Source: Gemmatimonadota bacterium
Lineage (GTDB): Bacteria > Gemmatimonadota > Gemmatimonadetes > Longimicrobiales > Gaopeijiaceae
Assembly (NCBI GenBank): GCA_018678395.1
Contig: JAHHMJ010000702.1
Location: 1-25,025, forward strand
Direction of reading: 5' to 3'
Length of the DNA: 25,025 bases
The notes under the pieces were generated by a model. It searched no databases, was not told the origin of the DNA, and saw only the letters and a list, made by a program, of their open reading frames with translations. The position numbers and the translations under genes were made by a program. Below are positions 1 to 7,395 of the stretch, in pieces (the stretch's first letter is position 1; each line of letters begins with the position of its first letter).

Positions 1-1071
1 GACGAAGACATCTCGGAGTTCACCGCCGCCGGTCCGGGCGGGGGCACGGGAGCCGCAGCTGACGCGACCGCCGGGGGCGGCCCCGAAGCGGGGGCACCGC
101 CGGCCGAGACGTCCGCCCCGTCGCAAGCCGAGACCGCGGCTCCGGAGGTGCCGGCGTCGACCGGTGGGGCCGGGGGCCGCGTCAAAGCGTCACCGCTTGC
201 TCGCCGCCTCGCCGACGAAGCCGGCCTCGACCTGGGCCGTGTCGCCGGCTCCGGCCCGGGCGGCCGCATTGTGAAGCGTGACGTCGAGGTGGCTCGTGAC
301 GCAGCGCCCGCCGCCGCGACGCCCGCTGCGTCTCGCCCCGCGACGCCCGCCCCGGAGCCGTGGGCGGATGCGGGTGCGGCCGAGAGTCACGAAGAGGTCC
401 GCGTGAGCCAGATGCGCAAGACGATTGCGCGCCGGCTGACCGAGTCGTTGGCACCGGTGCCCCACTTCTTCCTGACCGTCGACGTCGACATGAGTCGGGT
501 GGTCGCGGCGCGGAAGCGCGTGAACGCACTCGTGGAGGCCACGGGCGACAAGGTGTCGTTCAACGACTTCGTGCTGAAGGCCACGGCGGCGGCGCTCGCC
601 CGACACCCCGACTGCAACGCGGCCTGGCACGGGGACCACATCAAGCGATTCCACCACGTCCACATGGGTGTGGCCGTCGCCATCGAGGACGGCCTCATCA
701 CTCCGGTGGTCAAGCACGCCGACCGGAAGGGGCTCGTCCAGATCTCCCGCGAGGTGAAGGAGATGGCGGGGCGCGCTCGCGAAAAGCGGCTTCAGCCCGA
801 CGAGTACACGGGCGCCACCTTCTCGGTGTCCAACCTCGGGATGCTCGGCATCCACGAGTTCACCGCGATCATCAACCCGCCCGAGGCGGGCATTCTGGCG
901 ATCGGTGGTGTCGAGGACACGCCGGTGGTCGTCGACGGAGAGGTGGTCGTTCGCCCCCGGATGCGGGTCACGATGAGCTGCGACCACCGGGTGATCGACG
1001 GCGCGCAGGGCTCACGTTTCCTGCAGACGCTGAAGGCGATGCTCGAGGAGCCCGCCGCAATTCTGGTTTGA
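1..1071 (+). CDS. Dihydrolipoamide acyltransferase (E2) of a 2-oxoacid dehydrogenase complex, 5' partial
   Basis: Core E2 component, which transfers the acyl group from lipoamide to CoA; pyruvate dehydrogenase is most likely. The reading frame is open from base 1, so the start lies left of the window. The first residues (DEDISEF) look like the end of a lipoyl domain. They are followed by an Ala/Pro/Gly-rich linker, a peripheral-subunit-binding domain (near bases 180-290, ASPLARRLA and GSGPGGRI), a second Pro/Ala linker, and the catalytic domain from about base 400. The catalytic motif DHRVIDGA is present, with its His codon at 985-987. The protein ends in the usual short tail (PAAILV). The stop overlaps the next start by one base (TGATG). 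The E3 gene lies 4.4 kb downstream on the same strand, which supports a PDH role. Acyl specificity (pyruvate, 2-oxoglutarate or branched-chain) cannot be read from this fragment. Confidence 0.93.
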   Translation, partial: DEDISEFTAAGPGGGTGAAADATAGGGPEAGAPPAETSAPSQAETAAPEVPASTGGAGGRVKASPLARRLADEAGLDLGRVAGSGPGGRIVKRDVEVARDAAPAAATPAASRPATPAPEPWADAGAAESHEEVRVSQMRKTIARRLTESLAPVPHFFLTVDVDMSRVVAARKRVNALVEATGDKVSFNDFVLKATAAALARHPDCNAAWHGDHIKRFHHVHMGVAVAIEDGLITPVVKHADRKGLVQISREVKEMAGRAREKRLQPDEYTGATFSVSNLGMLGIHEFTAIINPPEAGILAIGGVEDTPVVVDGEVVVRPRMRVTMSCDHRVIDGAQGSRFLQTLKAMLEEPAAILV

Positions 1072-2387
1072 TGGCTCGTCGTGTGGGTTTCAGGAGGGGG
1101 GTGACCGCCGCAGTTCTTGCGGCGGTCGTCGTCGCGGCGTGCGGAACCGGCGAGGGCCCGAGTACCGCTCTCGAGATCGAGACGGCCGATGCGCAGGCTG
1201 CGAGCGGTGGCGTCAATTCCCCGCAGTGGATGGATGCGCCCTACGTGGTGCTCGTCTCCATGGATGGGTTCGCCGCCCGGTACATGCAGCAATACGCGCC
1301 GGAGACGTTGAACGCGCTCGCCGCGCGAGGGGCCTGGGCGCCCGAAGGCATGGTCCCCGTGTTCCCGGTCAAGACGTTCCCGAACCACTATTCGCTAGCG
1401 ACGGGCCTGCACCCGGCGCGGCACGGGGTGGTGGCCAACACGTTCTACGATCCGGACCGGGACGAGACCTATCGAATCTCGGACCGGGATGAGGTCGAGG
1501 ACGGCACGTGGTACGCCGGCGAGCCCATCTGGGTGACCGCGGAACGCCGGGGAATGGTCGCGGGAGCCTTCTACTGGGTCGGGACCGAGGCCGACGTCGG
1601 AGGCGTCCGGCCCAGCTATTGGCGGATCTTCGACGCATCGGTCACGAACGCGCAGCGCGTCGACGGTGTCCTCGCGTGGCTCGCGTACCCTGCCGAGCGT
1701 CGGCCCCACCTGCTGACGCTCTACTTCAACGAGACGGACAACGTCGGGCACGATTTCGGCCCCGACAGCCCGGAGCTCGAACAGGCGGTCACCTCGGTAG
1801 ACCGTGCGCTGCGGCGGCTTCTCGACGGCATCGAGGCGCTGGACCACGGCGACCGGGTGATCGTCATCGTCGTCAGTGACCACGGGATGGACGGCTTCCT
1901 CCCCGAGACGACCGAGTACGTCGAGGACGCCGTCGAGTCCCTGGAGGGGATCCAGTTCACCGGCGCGGGCTCCCACGCGAACCTCTGGATCGAAGGGGGC
2001 CGGGATCGGGCGATCGAGGTGCGAGACCGGATCAACGCGGGCCTCGAGCACGTGGCCGCCTACCTGCCGGACGAGACCCCGGAAGTGCTCCACTATCGAG
2101 ATCACCCGCGACTTGGGGACCTGGTCCTGGTTCCCGACTCGGGGTGGGTCGTCTACCCCCGCAACGATCGTCCGGCGCGGCCGGGGTTCACCCACGGGTG
2201 GGACTCACGCAATCTGGCCATGCGGGCCCTCTTCGTCGCGGCCGGGCCGCGGATCGCGGCGGGGGTGGAAGTGGCCCCCTTCTCGGCGGTCGACATCTAC
2301 CCGTTGGTCGCCGAACTGCTGGGTCTCGAGCCCGCACGGGATATCGACGGCACTCTGGAGCCCTGGTCGGGCGTTCTCCGTCCGTAG
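1071..2387 (+). CDS. Secreted lipoprotein, type I phosphodiesterase/nucleotide pyrophosphatase (alkaline phosphatase superfamily)
   Basis: A 438-aa protein similar to ecto-nucleotide pyrophosphatase/phosphodiesterases, which hydrolyse nucleotide or lipid phosphodiester bonds outside the cytoplasm. The N-terminus has Arg residues, a hydrophobic stretch and a lipobox ending at Cys24 (VVAAC), so it is probably lipid-anchored. All two-zinc site elements are visible: Asp65 (SMDGF), the Thr nucleophile at 102 in KTFPNHYS with Asn105, Asp223 and His227 (ETDNVGHD), Asp270-His271 (VSDHGM), and His375 (FTHGWD). The KTFPNHYSLATGLHP stretch is very close to the eukaryotic NPP signature. The start ATG overlaps the E2 stop by one base, which suggests cotranscription with the PDH genes although no functional link is obvious. 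The substrate is unknown; phosphodiesterase, pyrophosphatase or phosphomonoesterase activity are all possible. Confidence 0.9.
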   Translation: MARRVGFRRGVTAAVLAAVVVAACGTGEGPSTALEIETADAQAASGGVNSPQWMDAPYVVLVSMDGFAARYMQQYAPETLNALAARGAWAPEGMVPVFPVKTFPNHYSLATGLHPARHGVVANTFYDPDRDETYRISDRDEVEDGTWYAGEPIWVTAERRGMVAGAFYWVGTEADVGGVRPSYWRIFDASVTNAQRVDGVLAWLAYPAERRPHLLTLYFNETDNVGHDFGPDSPELEQAVTSVDRALRRLLDGIEALDHGDRVIVIVVSDHGMDGFLPETTEYVEDAVESLEGIQFTGAGSHANLWIEGGRDRAIEVRDRINAGLEHVAAYLPDETPEVLHYRDHPRLGDLVLVPDSGWVVYPRNDRPARPGFTHGWDSRNLAMRALFVAAGPRIAAGVEVAPFSAVDIYPLVAELLGLEPARDIDGTLEPWSGVLRP

Positions 2388-2400
2388 GAGTCCGGTCGGG

Positions 2401-2823
2401 TCAATCGGTCTCGCTCGGTGCTCCAGCTCGCGGATAGACGCGTAGCACCTCGTAGCGTCGCAGCCGGACCTGGCCGGCCGGCGTCCCCCGACCCTTGCTG
2501 ACGTCGGCGGCCTCGCACCAGTGCACCGGGACCTTTCCGCGTGCCTCCCGCGCCTTCGAGTGCCATGCCGCGAGCGCGGCCGCCCGTTCGACGACCGCCC
2601 GAGGCGGCGGGCCGTCACCGCTGTCCCGCCGAAGGATGACGTGGCTGCCAGGGCTACCTGCAACGTGAAACCAGAGATCGCGGGGCTGAGCGAGCTTCAG
2701 CGAGAGGGTGTCGTTCGCCCGGGCGGACCGTCCGACCCAGATCTCGTACCCGCCCGCGTCGTGACGCGTCGCCACGTCTTCGAGCGCGGGGCCCCTTCGG
2801 TGCCCGCGCTCAGAAGCCGCCAC
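2401..2823 (-). CDS. Stand-alone NFACT-R (DUF814) domain protein
   Basis: A 140-aa protein made almost entirely of one NFACT-R domain, the RNA-binding module found in Rqc2/RqcH/FbpA-type proteins of ribosome quality control. Diagnostic stretches are YEIWVGRSARAND (residues 26-38), DLWFHVAGSPGSHVIL (49-64) and the C-terminal VPVHW...VSKGRGTPAGQV region. Full RqcH proteins are about 550 aa with NFACT-N and coiled-coil parts, and these are absent here. I chose the GTG at 2823 because a consensus GGAGGT lies 7 bases upstream, and earlier in-frame residues are just the other reading of the neighbour's poly-Gly tail. The gene overlaps the end of the DUF2207 gene by 14 bases, so translational coupling is likely. 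A role in tRNA or 60S/50S binding is inferred from the family only. Confidence 0.82.
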   Translation of the reverse strand: MAASERGHRRGPALEDVATRHDAGGYEIWVGRSARANDTLSLKLAQPRDLWFHVAGSPGSHVILRRDSGDGPPPRAVVERAAALAAWHSKAREARGKVPVHWCEAADVSKGRGTPAGQVRLRRYEVLRVYPRAGAPSETD

Positions 2824-4654
2824 CGCCCCCACCTCCACCACCGCCGCCGCTGAATCCGCCTCCGCCGCCGAACCCCGAGCTCGAAGACGAGCTCCGCGGA
2901 GCGGACGCCATCGCGCTCGAGGTGCGACTCGAGACCGATGAGAGGTCGGACACGAGATGAGACGGAGTGAACGAGGTCGATCCGTTCCGGCCGACGTACC
3001 AGCCACTCGATCGCGCCGCGGCCTCCGCGTAGATCCGCTCGAAGGCGCCCGCCCACTGCTTGTCGACGCTGAGCGCCATCGCGAACGGCAGGAAGGCTTC
3101 GAACTGCTCGGGACCCTTGATCATCCGTCGGAACCGGTCCGAATCGACACGGGTCAGGAACTCCTCGAAGCCGAGAATCTGCTCCATCGTCCGGGCTCCC
3201 CGCACGGTCCGGGCGGGCATCACGATGCCGAACCCGATCACGGGGATGCCCGCGCCGATCCCGCCGATGATTGCGGCGAGCGGGGCCGCACCGGCTGCAT
3301 TCGCGAAGAACAGGAAGATGGCGGTCGCGATCCCGCCGACCACGATCCCGATGCCGACGTAGGCGCCCTGCACGGAGTCCGGACGGCGCCCGTAGTAGCC
3401 GGCCTCGACGAGCTCGGCGTAGATCGCCTTCTTGATCTTGGGGATCTCGCGGTAGAAGTCGTTCTCGAGGTCGTCGGTGGTCACGACGTCGTCCTCGTCG
3501 AAGAGCGCGGCGAGGAGGATGCGCTCGTGCGGCGCCAGGCCGGAGACGTCGTGATGGAGACGCACGAACCGGTAGTCCGGCTTGCTCAGGAGTCGTTCGA
3601 AGGTGCCCTGCTCCTCCTCCTCGATCCGGAGGTGTCCGCGGACCGCGAGATCGACCAGCGTCGCCGTGATGTCGCGCATGTCGACCGTGTTGTCGACCAG
3701 CGTTCCGGCGGCCGCCGGAGAGAGCCCCTCGGGAGGGTCGTACTGCGGTACGATCGGCCGACCCTCGGGGTCCTTCCCTCTCGCGAGCCACAGGCGCCAC
3801 ATGAGGACGAGGCTCAGAAGCGGAGCGAGCAGCGGCCAGTTCAGCGACAGGATCCAGAGCGCGCGATCGAGGGCCGTGGGCCGCTCGACGACTCCCGGGT
3901 CCCACCCCACGACGACGCTCAGGCCCTCGCGAAATCCCAGATCCGCAGTTTCGAACAAGAATCCTTCTTCGATTTCAGTGACGGCCCCCTCGCTCTGCAC
4001 CGACCCGTAGGCTCCGGTGAAGAAACTGGTCCGTCGTCCCGTCGTCCCCGGGGGCAGGACCACCCGTGCGACGGCCCGGCGAATGGGGATTTCCCATTCG
4101 TTGCCGGTCACGTTCCAGTAGAGCTCGTCGTGGTTCTCGAAGAAGCGCAGGCCGTTCCGGACCCCGTATCGGATCGAGACCGTCTCCTCGCGATCCATGG
4201 CGTCCGGCACCCAGATCTTGATCTTGCGGTTCCGCCCCTCCCGCGAGATTTCGTGCTCGAGCCGATTACCCGCCCCGTCCACGATGGACCGGATGTCGAG
4301 CCGGATCCGGTCGCGCAGTCCCCGGGAGTCCTCCATCTCGACCGGAATCGAGCGGAAGACCCCGTTCCAGGATCCGTCGAACCGAAAGCGGAGCGCCTCG
4401 ACGACCTCGAGGCCGCCGTCCTCCTCCACGGTGAGGGTGGCGTTGAACTCGAGGAGGGTCAGTTCACGCTGCTGCGGGGCCGCGGCGGCCGCCTGGGGTG
4501 ACCCGGCCCCGACGAGAGCGGTCAGGCCCAGAAGCAGGGGGAGGGCCGCAGCCCGCAAGAGCTCGCCGAAGGCCTGGCGGCGCTCGCCATGACGCCGTCT
4601 CCGGAGGCCGGAGCCCGAGCGCCTCCCCGCACCCGAAGGTCCCTCTGCGGTCAC
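2810..4654 (-). CDS. DUF2207 (YciQ-like) membrane protein with poly-Gly tail
   Basis: A 614-aa predicted membrane protein of the DUF2207 family; its function is unknown. It has an Arg-rich start and a hydrophobic signal (about residues 30-59, ending in an Ala run). A beta-rich extracytoplasmic domain follows, with family stretches such as GSWNGVFRSIPVE and ELYWNVTGNEWEIPI. Next come a transmembrane helix near 262-284 and a cytoplasmic part (PPEGLSPAAAGTLVD, MRDITATLVDLAVRG). A membrane pair lies near 430-475, and the tail contains the typical MALSVDKQWAGAFE stretch followed by a Ser/Gly run ending in GGGF. Such tails with GGGFSGGGGGGGG are common in this family. The GTG start overlaps the LemA stop by four bases (GTGA). 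Pairing with LemA is a recurrent arrangement and suggests a shared membrane role. Confidence 0.92.
   Translation of the reverse strand: MTAEGPSGAGRRSGSGLRRRRHGERRQAFGELLRAAALPLLLGLTALVGAGSPQAAAAAPQQRELTLLEFNATLTVEEDGGLEVVEALRFRFDGSWNGVFRSIPVEMEDSRGLRDRIRLDIRSIVDGAGNRLEHEISREGRNRKIKIWVPDAMDREETVSIRYGVRNGLRFFENHDELYWNVTGNEWEIPIRRAVARVVLPPGTTGRRTSFFTGAYGSVQSEGAVTEIEEGFLFETADLGFREGLSVVVGWDPGVVERPTALDRALWILSLNWPLLAPLLSLVLMWRLWLARGKDPEGRPIVPQYDPPEGLSPAAAGTLVDNTVDMRDITATLVDLAVRGHLRIEEEEQGTFERLLSKPDYRFVRLHHDVSGLAPHERILLAALFDEDDVVTTDDLENDFYREIPKIKKAIYAELVEAGYYGRRPDSVQGAYVGIGIVVGGIATAIFLFFANAAGAAPLAAIIGGIGAGIPVIGFGIVMPARTVRGARTMEQILGFEEFLTRVDSDRFRRMIKGPEQFEAFLPFAMALSVDKQWAGAFERIYAEAAARSSGWYVGRNGSTSFTPSHLVSDLSSVSSRTSSAMASAPRSSSSSSGFGGGGGFSGGGGGGGGGGGF
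2831..2836 (-). promoter_or_regulatory. Ribosome binding site GGAGGT inside the poly-Gly tail codons
   Basis: On the minus strand GGAGGT is followed by 7 bases and then the GTG start of the NFACT-R gene. These bases also encode glycines of the DUF2207 protein's tail. The site decides the start of the downstream gene. Confidence 0.6.
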
Positions 4655-5205
4655 GCACCACTCCCGAAGTCGACGTTCGGAACTTCACGCTCACCCCCGG
4701 TCGCCTCGAAGAACTCCCGCTCCCGGAATCCGAAGGTGCGCGCGACGAGGTTGGTGGGGACCTGCCCGACCTTGGTGTTGTAATCGCGCACGACCGCGTT
4801 GTAGTACCGGCGCGCCTTCTGGATCGCGTCCTCGAGTGACGAGAGCGTCGACTGGAGCCCGGCGAAGTTCTCCGACGCCCGCAGTTCAGGGTAGTTCTCG
4901 GAGAGGGCGAAGAGCGATTTCAGCGCTCCGGTCAGCATGTTCTCGGCTTCCGCCGCCGCCGCCGGTCCGGTCGCGTTCATCGCCTTGGATCGCGCTTCGA
5001 CGACCGCCTCGAACGTGCCCTTCTCGTGGCTGGCGTATCCCTTGACGGTCTCGACCAGGTTGGGGACGAGGTCGTGACGTCGCTTCAGTTGGACGTCGAC
5101 GTCGGCCCAGGCTCCATCGGCGGTCTCCCGCAGCCGTACGAGGGAGTTGTACATGATCGCGACGATGACCACGATCAGCGCGAGAACCCCGAGTTCGAGC
5201 AACAT
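4651..5205 (-). CDS. LemA family protein
   Basis: A 184-aa LemA protein. One N-terminal transmembrane helix (residues 1-20) is followed by an alpha-helical cytoplasmic domain with the family signature AWADVDVQLKRRHDLVPNLV and VKGYASHEKGTFE. Near the C-terminus is a conserved NLVARTFGFRER stretch. The length is typical of the family. The start ATG has a good GGAGG at 5213-5217, 7 bases upstream. It is the first gene of a three-gene minus-strand operon (LemA, DUF2207, NFACT-R). LemA function is not settled; it is a membrane protein often encoded beside TPM or DUF2207 proteins. Confidence 0.95.
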   Translation of the reverse strand: MLLELGVLALIVVIVAIMYNSLVRLRETADGAWADVDVQLKRRHDLVPNLVETVKGYASHEKGTFEAVVEARSKAMNATGPAAAAEAENMLTGALKSLFALSENYPELRASENFAGLQSTLSSLEDAIQKARRYYNAVVRDYNTKVGQVPTNLVARTFGFREREFFEATGGEREVPNVDFGSGA

Positions 5206-5424
5206 CGACCAACCTCCGGATAAGGAGCGGGGGCCGTTCCCGGCGGACGCCGATGCGGCCCGGACGCTGCAAGCTAGGTCCCGGTGCCCGGGCCCCGAAA
5301 CCCTTACGGCGAGGCCGTGCGTGGTCTTTACTTCGCCCGTGCCCGCCGTCTACCTTCGAAGGCTCGAACGGACCCTTCTGCCGTCTGCGTTCGCGCGTGC
5401 GGCGTTCCATCAAGAGAGGTGACT
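5206..5424. promoter_or_regulatory. Divergent intergenic region, lemA operon and lpd
   Basis: These 219 bases separate two divergently transcribed genes, so both promoters should lie here. A weak sigma-70-like candidate for lpd is TTTACT (5327-5332), 18 bases, then TACCTT (5351-5356). An AGAGAGG at 5413-5419 sits just before the chosen GTG start of lpd. An open frame runs through part of this stretch upstream of lpd, but it lacks family similarity and I read it as non-coding. Confidence 0.4.
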
Positions 5425-6837
5425 GTGGCGGCGACCGACGACACCCGTTTCGATATCATCGTCGTGGGGAGTGGACCCGGCGGGTACATCGCGGCGATCC
5501 GGGCGTCCCAGCTCGGCATGAACGTGGCCTGTGTGGAGGCGGACAAGCTGGGAGGAGTCTGCCTGAACATCGGTTGCATCCCGACCAAGGCGATGCTGAC
5601 CAGCGCGCTCCTCGTGAACGACGTGAAGACGAGCGGTGAGGCCCACGGCATCACCGCGTCCGATCTGTCCTTCGACCTGGGTCCCGCACAGGAGCGCAGC
5701 CGCCGGGTCGCCAATCAGTTGAGCCGCGGTATCGCGGGCCTGTTCAAGAAGAACAAGATCACGCATGTCCAGGGCTACGGTCGCCTGCAGGGTGGTGGCG
5801 CCGTCGCCGTGGAGAACGAGGGCGAGACGCGGGTCATCCACGGTGAGAGCATCATCGTGGCCACCGGCTCCCGTCCCCGGAATCTGCCGTCGCTGCAGAT
5901 CGACGAAGACCGCATCTGGTCGTCCACGGGCGCCCTCATGCAGACCGAAGCGCCCGGCTCGCTCCTGATCGTGGGCGCCGGCGCCATCGGCATGGAGTTC
6001 GCCGACGTCTACGAGGCCTACGGTACGAAGGTCACCATCGTCGAGGCGCTCGACCGCATCCTCCCGCTCGAGGACCGCGAGGTGTCGGCGTTCATGGCTC
6101 GCACCTACAAGAAGCGCGGCATGGACATCCATACCGGCGCCTACTTCGAGTCCGCCGACATTCAGGACGACGGGGTGCAGGTCTCGTTCAAGGACAGCAA
6201 GGGCGAGATCCACGAGATGAAGGTCGACTACGTCCTCTCCGCGGTCGGACGGGTACCGAACTCCGAGGACGTGGGGCTCGCCGCCGCCGGTGTCGACACT
6301 GACGATCGGGGCTTCATCCAGGTCGACGCCCAGATGCGCACCAACGTCGCCGGCGTGTACGCCCTCGGCGACGTGGCCGGCCGCCAGCTGCTGGCGCACA
6401 AGGCGATGCACGAGGGTGTCTCCTGCGTCGAGCACATCGCCGGGGTGGGTCACCACACCGTCGACTACGACAACGTGCCCAACTGCACCTATTGCCATCC
6501 GGAAGTGGCCTCCGTGGGCCTCACCGAAGATCAGGCGCGCGAGGCGGGCCACGACATCGAGGTCGGTAAGTTCCCGTGGGTGGGTATCGGGCGCGCGGTG
6601 GCCTCCGGTCACGCCGAGGGCTTCATCAAGGTGATCCGCGATACACGCTATTCGGAGATCCTGGGCGCGCACATCGTCGGTCCCCACGCCACCGAACTCA
6701 TCGCCGAGTTCGTGCTGGGCCGCCACCTGGAGTCGACCGTCGAAGAGATGGAGCGGGCCATCCACCCACACCCGACCCTCTCCGAGGGTGTCGGTGAGGG
6801 CGCGTTGGCCGCCCTCGGCCGCGCCATGCACATCTGA
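5425..6837 (+). CDS. lpdA: Dihydrolipoamide dehydrogenase (E3)
   Basis: A 470-aa flavoprotein that reoxidises dihydrolipoamide of the 2-oxoacid dehydrogenase complexes using NAD. Visible elements are the FAD dinucleotide-binding motif GSGPGG (residues 15-20), the redox disulfide Cys46-Cys51 in CLNIGCIPTK, and the NAD-binding GAGAIGMEFADVYEAYG. The second FAD motif is VYALGDVAG, and the dimerisation domain carries the catalytic dyad His449-Glu454 (HPHPTLSE). I chose GTG 5425 because AGAGAGG lies five bases upstream and the protein then begins just before the beta strand FDIIVVGSG. GTG 5419 is possible. The E2 gene lies to the left, separated by the phosphodiesterase gene and an inverted three-gene block. 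A MarR regulator follows after 17 bases. Confidence 0.95.
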   Translation: MAATDDTRFDIIVVGSGPGGYIAAIRASQLGMNVACVEADKLGGVCLNIGCIPTKAMLTSALLVNDVKTSGEAHGITASDLSFDLGPAQERSRRVANQLSRGIAGLFKKNKITHVQGYGRLQGGGAVAVENEGETRVIHGESIIVATGSRPRNLPSLQIDEDRIWSSTGALMQTEAPGSLLIVGAGAIGMEFADVYEAYGTKVTIVEALDRILPLEDREVSAFMARTYKKRGMDIHTGAYFESADIQDDGVQVSFKDSKGEIHEMKVDYVLSAVGRVPNSEDVGLAAAGVDTDDRGFIQVDAQMRTNVAGVYALGDVAGRQLLAHKAMHEGVSCVEHIAGVGHHTVDYDNVPNCTYCHPEVASVGLTEDQAREAGHDIEVGKFPWVGIGRAVASGHAEGFIKVIRDTRYSEILGAHIVGPHATELIAEFVLGRHLESTVEEMERAIHPHPTLSEGVGEGALAALGRAMHI

Positions 6838-6854
6838 CCCGGGGTCCGTCGTCC

Positions 6855-7316
6855 ATGGCCCCGGCCGAACGCACCTGGTCGACCGAGGAGGAGCGCGCCC
6901 TGCGGCTGTGGATCGCCCTCGCGCGTGCCTATTCGACCACGGCGCGGGCCGTGGCGCACAAGGTCGGAGAGTACGGGCTGACGACGGCGCAGTTCGGGAT
7001 TCTCGAAGCGCTGCACCATCTGGGTCCTCTCCCCCTCGGAGAGCTCGCCGAGAAGCTCCTGGTGACGGGCGGCAACGTGACCTACGTGATGGACCGGCTG
7101 GAGGCGTTGGGTTTCGTCGTCCGGAAGCGGAGCGACGCGGACCGACGGGTGGTGACCGCCGTGCTGACGCCGGAAGGGCGTGCCCTGGTGGCCGCGGTGT
7201 TTCCGGGCCATGCCAGCTTCGTTCGCGACCTGATGGCCTCGCTCGATCCCGACGAGCAGGAGCAGGCGCGAGACCTGCTCAAGCGTCTGGGGAAGGGAAT
7301 CGCCGAGTCGGAATGA
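6855..7316 (+). CDS. MarR family transcriptional regulator
   Basis: A 153-aa winged-helix regulator of the MarR family. The middle of the protein has the expected helix-turn-helix and wing: LTTAQFGILEALHHLGPLPLGELAEKLL, then GGNVTYVMDRLEALGFVVRK, then the wing RSDADRRVVTAVLTPEGRAL (parts of a continuous segment, about residues 41-115). The N- and C-terminal helices form the dimer interface. It starts 17 bases after lpd and is probably cotranscribed with it. Its target and ligand are unknown; no clear palindromic operator was found next to it. It ends at a strong hairpin. Confidence 0.92.
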   Translation: MAPAERTWSTEEERALRLWIALARAYSTTARAVAHKVGEYGLTTAQFGILEALHHLGPLPLGELAEKLLVTGGNVTYVMDRLEALGFVVRKRSDADRRVVTAVLTPEGRALVAAVFPGHASFVRDLMASLDPDEQEQARDLLKRLGKGIAESE

Positions 7317-7318
7317 GC

Positions 7319-7353
7319 GAACGGGCCCGTCCGGACTTCGGACGGGCCCGTTC
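7319..7353. terminator. Perfect 15-bp hairpin between convergent genes
   Basis: GAACGGGCCCGTCCG, loop GACTT, then its exact reverse complement CGGACGGGCCCGTTC. It begins two bases after the MarR stop and lies 42 bases from the ispH stop, so it can end transcripts from both sides. No T-run follows on either strand, so it is not a textbook intrinsic terminator. It may instead protect 3' ends. Confidence 0.7.
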
Positions 7354-7395
7354 TACACCCCCCGGGTGGCCTGCAGGCCTTCGGGGCTCGCGCGC

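Noticed and set aside
2957..4501. A 514-codon open frame on the plus strand
   Set aside because: It is the complement of the DUF2207 gene, which has a signal peptide, membrane helices and family motifs. The opposite translation has none.
5284..5424. N-terminal extension of lpd to an ATG at 5284
   Set aside because: The extra 47 residues lack similarity to E3 enzymes, and a purine-rich AGAGAGG sits just before the GTG at 5425, where the FAD fold begins.
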